Assembly: GCA_963921825.1 (NCBI GenBank)
Contig: OY997588.1
Location: 126,573,203-126,637,202 of the forward strand
Length of the DNA stretch: 64,000 bases
DNA from: Erodium maritimum
Lineage: Eukaryota > Streptophyta > Magnoliopsida > Geraniales > Geraniaceae
Direction: 5' to 3'
The position numbers and the translations under genes are program-made. Numbering within the stretch: the stretch's first letter is position 1; every line of letters begins with the position of its first letter. Positions 58,323 through 64,000 of this stretch are shown piece by piece. The notes beneath the pieces were generated by a model. That model worked only from the letters and a program-made list of their open reading frames with translations. It did no database searches and was not told the origin of the DNA.

Positions 58323-58753
58323 TGTGCTCACGACCTCCAGTTTTTACTATACGTCGTAAAAGGCTAAACCATATGTGGACCACCATTTCACTTGAATAAA
58401 TAGTAGTTTAGGTAGGTGACAATCCTACAGAAAACTATCTCAAAATATCAGTACCTGTCATGACAATTAGAGTGTTACGGTCGAAATAATATAGATGTAT
58501 ACATCATTTGATACAGATGATAAGTCTTTTACAATGAGATTGGATTTAAGATTGATATAGTTCTTATATGATATCAGAATATGGCATTGAGCTCTAACCC
58601 TGGTAGACCTCGATATTATTCTTCATTTGCGTTTTTCTTCATCCTCACAATGCTTAGCCTGCTCGTCACCATCACCATGAAGGAATGGGACTAGGGACGG
58701 TTTTGGGCGGTCGCCAATATTTCTGTTTCCAGTAACGGAAAGAATAGATGATG
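58323..58753. other. Intergenic sequence, no gene seen
   Basis: This is AT-rich sequence without reading frames of note, ending at the target duplication of the L1 at 58754. Confidence 0.5.
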
Positions 58754-58766
58754 AGAAGTTAATTAG

Positions 58767-61136
58767 GACAAACTCTAATTCCTATAAAAAAAAGCTCTCA
58801 GATAACCCACTAGGGTTGCATACAAGAACCCTTCTAGGGTTGCCTCATCTCACCGTTTTCAGCCGCCCTCCTCCCTCGTTCACCATTTCCAGTCGTCCTC
58901 CTCCATCGTGTCTGCGCCATTTTCAGCCGCTCTCCTCCTTCGTTTGTCATTTTCAGCCGTCCTCCTCCATCGTTCTGTTCTATTTGCATGGACTCCGTCC
59001 ATCTTCTTCCCTCCCAGTCCTTCAATGAGACGCCAACTCCCCCAGGTTTTCTACAGGGCGTCTCTTTTCCGTCATCGGACGATGTCCCGCCCGCTGCCCC
59101 GTCGTCCGGGCTGCCAGTATCCCGTCGCAACGCACAACTCCTGCACCGCCCGCCGGCGCTAGCCACCCCGGAGGACAGTCCGCTTTCCCCGAACACGGGT
59201 GCGATTGTCCTCTATGAGCCCCGACCCACGGAGAAGCCAACAGCTCCGGCGTGGATTACACCCCGTCGTCCACATGCAGAGCTTGGCAGTAACCTGCCCA
59301 ACCGCCGCGACTCAATCGAGCCCCTGCAGAACCGCGTCACTCCTTCGTTGGAATATCAACCGAGATATCGTTCTACGGGCGTGCATGAACCAGATCTGGT
59401 AGGCTGACCATCGTCTCATCTCAGATTTTCTCCCGATAGGGCAGGAACCACCCGAAACGCATCACACCGGTGACGGACTGGGAGGACGAAGACGAGGTCT
59501 TGGTTGTACCGGTCGAGGTCGTCCCAACGGCTACAAATGGCAAATACCTTTTCTCCCTGGCATGTCGGGTCGCCGGGGGGAAAACCCACAACCATAATGT
59601 TGTATGCGGTTTGATGCTGCAACAGTGGAAGGTGGACGACCTCCAAGTCGAATACCTATCGCTGGATATTATCGCGTTCCATTTCCCGTCACAGGCGATT
59701 AAGGAGAACATCCGCCACCATGGTCCATGGGGATTCAAAGGGTACCCGGTGCTACTGACGCCACTCCGACCTTACATGCAACCCATCGATATTGTCTTCA
59801 GCCACATGGAGATAGGGGTTCGGGCTATGAACGTCTCGGGAGACGTCCGGAACCCTAGTGTCCGCGACATGATAGCTTCCTACATGGTCACTCAGGTAAC
59901 CTCGCCCCTATACCTTTTGTTAGGCAAGAGGACCACTTCCTGTGGATGAGGGTCAGGCTGGATGTGAACCAGCCGTTAAAGAGGCGTATTCGTCTTCGTT
60001 TTCTTGGTAACACCCAGCCCTCGTTGATTGAGTTGTAATATGAACGGTTTGTCGATGTGTTAGTCTGACACATCGTTTACCTGACTGTATGACTCACCTA
60101 CCTGGAATTGGTCAGGAGGAGGCTCGTTATGATAATTCTATGAGGGTGCCAAGACACCTAGATGTGGATCGCCTGCTAAAGAAGGTCTGGCAGCCCCCGT
60201 GACACAGCGGGGAGGTGGAAGTAGATGATCTCCTGACAGGCCTCTCCCTGAATCCGATCGGTAGACCTAGAGAACAATTCTTGGGGGAAGTAGATCCTTA
60301 TCTGCACTACCAGTCACGAGACCCCAGGAGGTTTCCATAAGGGATGACTATCACCCGAATTTTGACAACATGGCTAAGGCTGCCCCGGAAGGGGCAGTCA
60401 ACACAATACAAGAAGGATCCCCGAGATCATTTGGGAGACCACCGGGAATCACAAAGCCCGACAACCTGGTTAACATTCACAATATTGGGGGTGCTTTTTG
60501 CCCGAACAGATTTGCAGGTGACCTGGGATCACCAGTTGGGAAGGAGAAAGATCCCCAGGTTCCGTCCGGAACTACACATCCCATCAGATCCAAGTTGATG
60601 AAGACCAGTATCGGACAACTGTACGCTAGACCTACCTGTACAAAAAATCTTTAGAGTTGGCGGGCATCATCCCCCAAGAGTACAAGCTGGGCAAGGCCGA
60701 GGAGGAGCAGAATATCCAAGTGGAGGCAAGGAAGCCTCCTCTGCAGGAATGAGAGAACCCGCCGGGGGTGGGTTTGGTCGTTGTTGTCATATATCCACAG
60801 ACCCGAGACTGCTAGTGCTGGGAGGTCTCGGGAAAACCGTAACCACAACTCTCTATATTTGGTCAATTTATATTTATTTTGCTGTTTGTTGGTACTTTTT
60901 GGTTTCTGTTTTCTGTTGGACATTTTTTATTATGTCTCGTTGTTTTGAGACGTTGGAGAGGGGATGTCGTGAGTTAATGTCTATGATAAAAACTAGGTTA
61001 TTTCTACGGGTCCACGAGCGTTAGGCTTGCTACGATCGGTCTAGCCACATATCTGGAACATACAGCGGTTACGCTCTCATTGTATGGTTTTTTGTTTGCA
61101 TTAATGAACTTCCCCCGTTACCCGTTTCAAAAAAAC
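58767..61136 (+). mobile_element. L1 LINE, ORF1 only, with target duplication
   Basis: An exact 13-bp direct repeat AGAAGTTAATTAG (58754-58766 and 61137-61149) brackets 2.37 kb ending in CCCGTTTCAAAAAAAC, a typical plant L1 3' end. ORF1 material is present (58988-60120), but there is no apurinic endonuclease or reverse transcriptase sequence, so ORF2 is missing. A TATAAAA-like run near 58782 and GTTTTCAGCCG/CATTTTCAGCCG short repeats (58853-58970) mark the 5' region. The 3' untranslated part begins at about 60740. It must have been copied by another L1. Confidence 0.88.
58988..60120 (+). pseudogene. L1 ORF1 remnant (DUF4283, CCHC knuckle region)
   Basis: A 139-codon frame (58988-59407) is Pro/Ser-rich, like the N-terminal region of plant L1 ORF1 proteins. 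After a frame change, a 159-codon frame (59470-59949) carries the DUF4283 domain (NGKYLFSLACRVAGGK, IAFHFPSQAIKENIRHHGPW, GFKGYPVLLTPLRP). Beyond 59940 another frame resembles the region before the zf-CCHC_4 knuckle (LKRRIRLRFLGNTQPSLIEL). In-frame stops and frame changes between these parts show that it is no longer functional. DUF4283 proteins bind nucleic acid as part of the LINE particle. Confidence 0.8.
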
Positions 61137-61149
61137 AGAAGTTAATTAG

Positions 61150-62161
61150 ACTTGGGCTTTTATTAAAGGTTTTTGTTACACGGGCTTGGAAACCATAGTC
61201 AATGCCATCATCCATTCCTGTAAAGCCTCCCAATCCTTTTTACAGGAATTAAAAAATAATAAAAAATATTTTAAAGTAAAAACGACAATAAGATGTTCAT
61301 CACATGAGAATGTAGTTTCTATTTTGTTTTCTTTTTTAATATAAAAGGTTTTTTTTATTCAGGAGGCATTAAGGCTGAGCAAATATCTGATCGTCATCGT
61401 AAATCGATCGTCCCTACCAATCTCCATCATTGGAATCACCGTAACTGTTGTCGATGTGTCACCGACAACGGTTACGGTTACAAAGCTACCAAACCGATGG
61501 CATTATGGGTTGAGTACGGTTTTTTCTTCCAAACCGGGAATTAAACGAGCGCCCGACCTTTTACTTTATGAGACATATATTTTTTAATTCCTATGGTCAT
61601 TAGCCCATATTCATAATTATTCTAAAAATTCAGCCACAAGCCCATATACATAATTATCTAATCATTATAACATAAGCCTATAAGCATATATCCATTACCA
61701 TATAACCCTAATTTACACATCCCTCATTCTCTATAAATAATTCGTTTTGTTTGGCAATTCAACTCCTGCCTACCACTAACAGCCGCCCACTTTCATCTAC
61801 CCTTACTCCACAACTGATCGAAAGTTGCTGAGTCCAGGATTTGGGCATTCCCTTTCTTCTTCTACGAAGGTATCGATTCTGAACTTGCCCCCTTTTCCAC
61901 CACCACCAATACCTTCCCTCATAATTTTCAACTTCCGATCCTGATTCCCCATTTTAATTCGCATATTTCCTTTTTTCTGTATTTTTTCCTTTCATATTTT
62001 CTTTTTTTACTGTCCGAATCTAGAACGTTAGAGCGTCGTCGATCTCCCATCTTCCCTCCACTCTCTTTTTCTCAAAGGGAAGGTAAACCCTAGAGCCTCG
62101 TCGATCTCGAAGGGAAAGGTAAACCCTGGATTATTCATTGTTTTTTTAAAATTTTGTTTGG
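61150..62161 (+). other. Intergenic region with a candidate host promoter
   Basis: AT-rich sequence (61150-61730) leads to a TATA box candidate and a CT-rich possible 5' untranslated region (61760-62140). That region contains ACGAAGGTATCG and GGGAAGGTAAACC, which could be splice donors. No coding start is evident before the LINE-type insertion at 62177. Confidence 0.4.
61731..61739 (+). promoter_or_regulatory. TATA box candidate
   Basis: CTATAAATA lies about 30 bases ahead of a C/A-rich stretch (61755-61790) that looks like a plant transcription start and leader. No gene could be tied to it within the window. Confidence 0.4.
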
Positions 62162-62176
62162 TATTTTGTCATATTA

Positions 62177-63523
62177 TTTTTTTATCAGCAAATACATATA
62201 TTAAAACCTGCTCTACGAAGAGTAGAACAGGGGTGGAGTACAATGAAGAACGTTCCTTTGATCGGAACATCATGAACATCCTCAACACACTGAGGGAAAA
62301 CCAACAACACCAAGAACCCACACAAGGGCACAAATGAAATGAAACAAGAACAGAGCAACAACAATGATAAAGTTCTAAATAACATATTTTTCTACCATTA
62401 AGCTCAGGAAAAACAGGTCTAAATACCCAAATTTATCAACCATTAAGCCCAAAGAAAGTAGCAACACCTACAAACTGAAGCCCCTCAACCCTAAACGAAA
62501 ATGGAATTACAACTACTCCCATCTCAACAAATCTTTCGATCCCGAAAAAGATACAGAGGAAATGTCATAGCCGGTGGCAAACACCACAGTCGGCAGAGAC
62601 TACTCTGGATGGAACCCCAGACACCAAAGGACCGAACTACTGATCGAAAGGATTTCCAGGAAAAGCCTCATGCCCTCGCCGGCGGCCAACACCAAACCGG
62701 CGAGTCCAAGACATAGAGTGGTCGGGGGCACATGAATACCCATCGAAGAGAGAACGGAACAGGGGGAGAGGAGGACCAAATACGTGAAGGGAGAGGAAAG
62801 AGCAGAGCAAACCTCAGAAGAAAGAGACGCGGGCCGAAGACCGAATCTACAGGCGAAGCCAAGAGGGAGAGAAATCGTCTCACCAGCGACCACCACGAGC
62901 CAGAACCGCGTCGATCCAAAGAGGAAACGAGTCCCACACCAATGCCAGTGCGAGAAGCCGGGATCTGATGAGCCAGCCTCAACCTACAAGACCCCGAAGG
63001 AGCCACCACTGGAGTGTCAAGACAGGCCAGATCCGAGAGAAACCAAATCTAGCCAGTGACAACGCTGAGACTAGAGAGCTCGGGACGGAGAGCGAGAACC
63101 CTAGCCGGAGAGCCAAACGCCCAAACAAGTAGAACTGACCACCTCTGAAGGTCAGATCTACAAAAGAAAGCCCCAACCGCCACAAGCCAAGAGCCACCCC
63201 AACGCCCACAGACTTCGAACTACAAAGATCCCAACCAAGGAGAAAGGGAAGGAAGCCCCACGACCAGAAAGAGGGTCGCAACGAAGAGGAGGAAGACCGG
63301 CGATCCTCGCCTCAACAGAGGAGAGAGAGGAGCAAGAGCCTAGAGGGGTTGAGAAAAGGAGACAGAGAGGGAGGATCCACTGGTGGCTGTCAAGGCCGAA
63401 GTCGAGACTGCCACCGATGGCTGCTGATCGGAGAAGAAAGGGGAGCTAGGGTTAGGGTTTAGGTAGCAATTCTAGAGAGAGGTGAGAGCTTCTCTCTCTA
63501 GAACGCGTTTATCCAAGTATGAG
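62177..63523 (-). mobile_element. Short LINE-type insertion (1.35 kb), no intact ORF
   Basis: On the minus strand it starts near CGTTCTAGAGAGAGAAGCTC, runs through AACCCTAACCCTAG and CT-rich then GT-rich sequence, and ends TATTTGCTGATAAAAAAA. This is the same plan as 40817-42062, including the matching TTGCTGATAAAAAAA tail. Degenerate flanking repeats (TATTTTGTCATATTA at 62162-62176 and TATTATGATATTA at 63524-63536) look like an old target duplication. Reading frames inside (for example 62668-63009 and 62979-63281) show no known domain. Confidence 0.6.
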
Positions 63524-63536
63524 TATTATGATATTA

Positions 63537-63719
63537 TAATTGGGCTCTTCCACTTCGTTACAAGGTTGTTTGTTGATCTTGACAAAAACAATGACTTTTA
63601 TTAGTTTATCTTATATATTTTGTTTCTTGATTGATATGAAGTTACTTCATCATACGGCTTGTAATTTGTCCTGAAACATTCCACAAGCCAAGCCTCTTTG
63701 TATAATCCGGTGAAGTCGT
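63537..63719. other. Non-coding sequence before the right-edge ORF
   Basis: This AT-rich stretch would be the 3' untranslated region of the minus-strand gene at the edge, if that gene is real. No clear AATAAA was placed. Confidence 0.3.
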
Positions 63720-64000
63720 TCAGTTAACACTGCAAACAATAAAAGGGACAAAGAGGACACTTATGCAAACACACAGCTTCAGTAGACGGTCAAACTTTTT
63801 CTCTCTAGAGCTACAATAGCTACTTTCCGTTTCATCGGCTTTAAGGTTTTGTTTCTCATATATGGGTGTTGTGTCCATGATGATCAAGCTCTGATCATCG
63901 AGCCACCTGTGTTGTACTTCGCTTTTGCTCTGTTTTGTGGTGATTTGGGTGTTTCTTTCAGCTAGGGGTTTTGGTATGATCATGGATTCCTCGTCGGCGA
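63720..64000 (-). CDS. Unrecognised protein, C-terminal part, runs off the window
   Basis: The minus strand is open from the window edge to a stop at 63720-63722 (at least 93 codons; an internal Met is at 63983). The end of the product, REKKFDRLLKLCVCISVLFV then PFIVCSVN, is a basic patch followed by a hydrophobic segment, suggesting a C-terminal membrane anchor. The upstream part is polar with no domain I know. Composition and the lack of stops are compatible with the last exon of a host gene, but a chance frame is possible. Nothing supports a function. Confidence 0.35.
   Translation of the reverse strand, partial: ADEESMIIPKPLAERNTQITTKQSKSEVQHRWLDDQSLIIMDTTPIYEKQNLKADETESSYCSSREKKFDRLLKLCVCISVLFVPFIVCSVN

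Noticed and set aside
62600-63281. Frames of about 100 codons on the minus strand
   Set aside because: They fall inside the LINE-type insertion, overlap on both strands and contain no L1 or host domain.
1-64000. tRNA, rRNA or other structured RNA genes
   Set aside because: I looked for tRNA-like arm and loop patterns and saw only tRNA-complementary primer sites of LTR elements.

Overview
The window looks like intergenic chromatin from a flowering plant, most likely a eudicot. The evidence is Tekay/Del-type Ty3/gypsy and Ty1/copia LTR retroelements primed by initiator-tRNA-Met-like sites, plant L1 LINE relics whose ORF1 carries a DUF4283 domain, a PIF/Harbinger transposase, Micron-like MITEs in (TA)n tracts, and one recognisable host gene for a plant-only peptide hormone (RGF/GLV/CLEL type). 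I see no rRNA, tRNA, CRISPR or bacterial features. The species cannot be named from what is visible.

Layout, left to right. 1-3998: 3' part of a decayed copia element inserted into the gag of a Tekay-like gypsy element (A, 3999-6908, minus strand). 6909-17474: a second, heavily decayed gypsy element (B, minus strand) with ~2.7-2.9 kb LTRs. 17475-20976: non-coding sequence with a LINE-like relic and a possible Helitron end. 20977-27514: a copia element (E, minus strand) with matched 1,100-bp LTRs and a CAATT target duplication, but only a 3' pol remnant inside. 28319-28960: the three-exon RGF/GLV/CLEL prepropeptide gene (minus strand). 29624-30111: LINE 3' relic. 30112-40697: a probable solo gypsy LTR (D) that houses a later whole-length gypsy insertion (C, 31651-39210, minus strand). 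40817-46401: two short LINE-type insertions, the second carrying a solo LTR. 46893-50166: another solo LTR holding two tandem Micron-like MITEs. 51274-56327: a very young copia element (minus strand), apparently inserted downstream of a decayed PIF/Harbinger transposase (56470-57653). 57905-58322: a fold-back repeat. 58767-61136: an L1 with ORF1 but no ORF2. 61150-64000: a candidate promoter, a LINE-type insertion, and the last exon-like piece of an unrecognised gene running off the right edge.

The window is a record of nested insertion. Perfect 5-bp duplications mark C (GGTTA), E (CAATT), the young copia (AACCC) and two solo LTRs (GAGTA, CACCG). Rough hand counts of LTR differences order the paired elements: young copia ~0.7%, E ~2.4%, C ~4-5%, B ~6-7%. 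With a grass-derived rate of 1.3e-8 per site per year this is about 0.3, 0.9, 1.7 and 2.5 million years; the rate is assumed, not measured here.

The most interesting signals beyond routine annotation are (1) paired stem-loops in the untranslated leaders of gypsy elements A, B and C, and at the U3 end of their LTRs, with compensatory or sense-strand G-U changes; (2) a fixed position within every long LTR of this family where unrelated tandem arrays or MITEs repeatedly occur; (3) an array of about a dozen hairpin motifs in element E; and (4) the RGF/GLV/CLEL gene as an intact host gene among the transposons.
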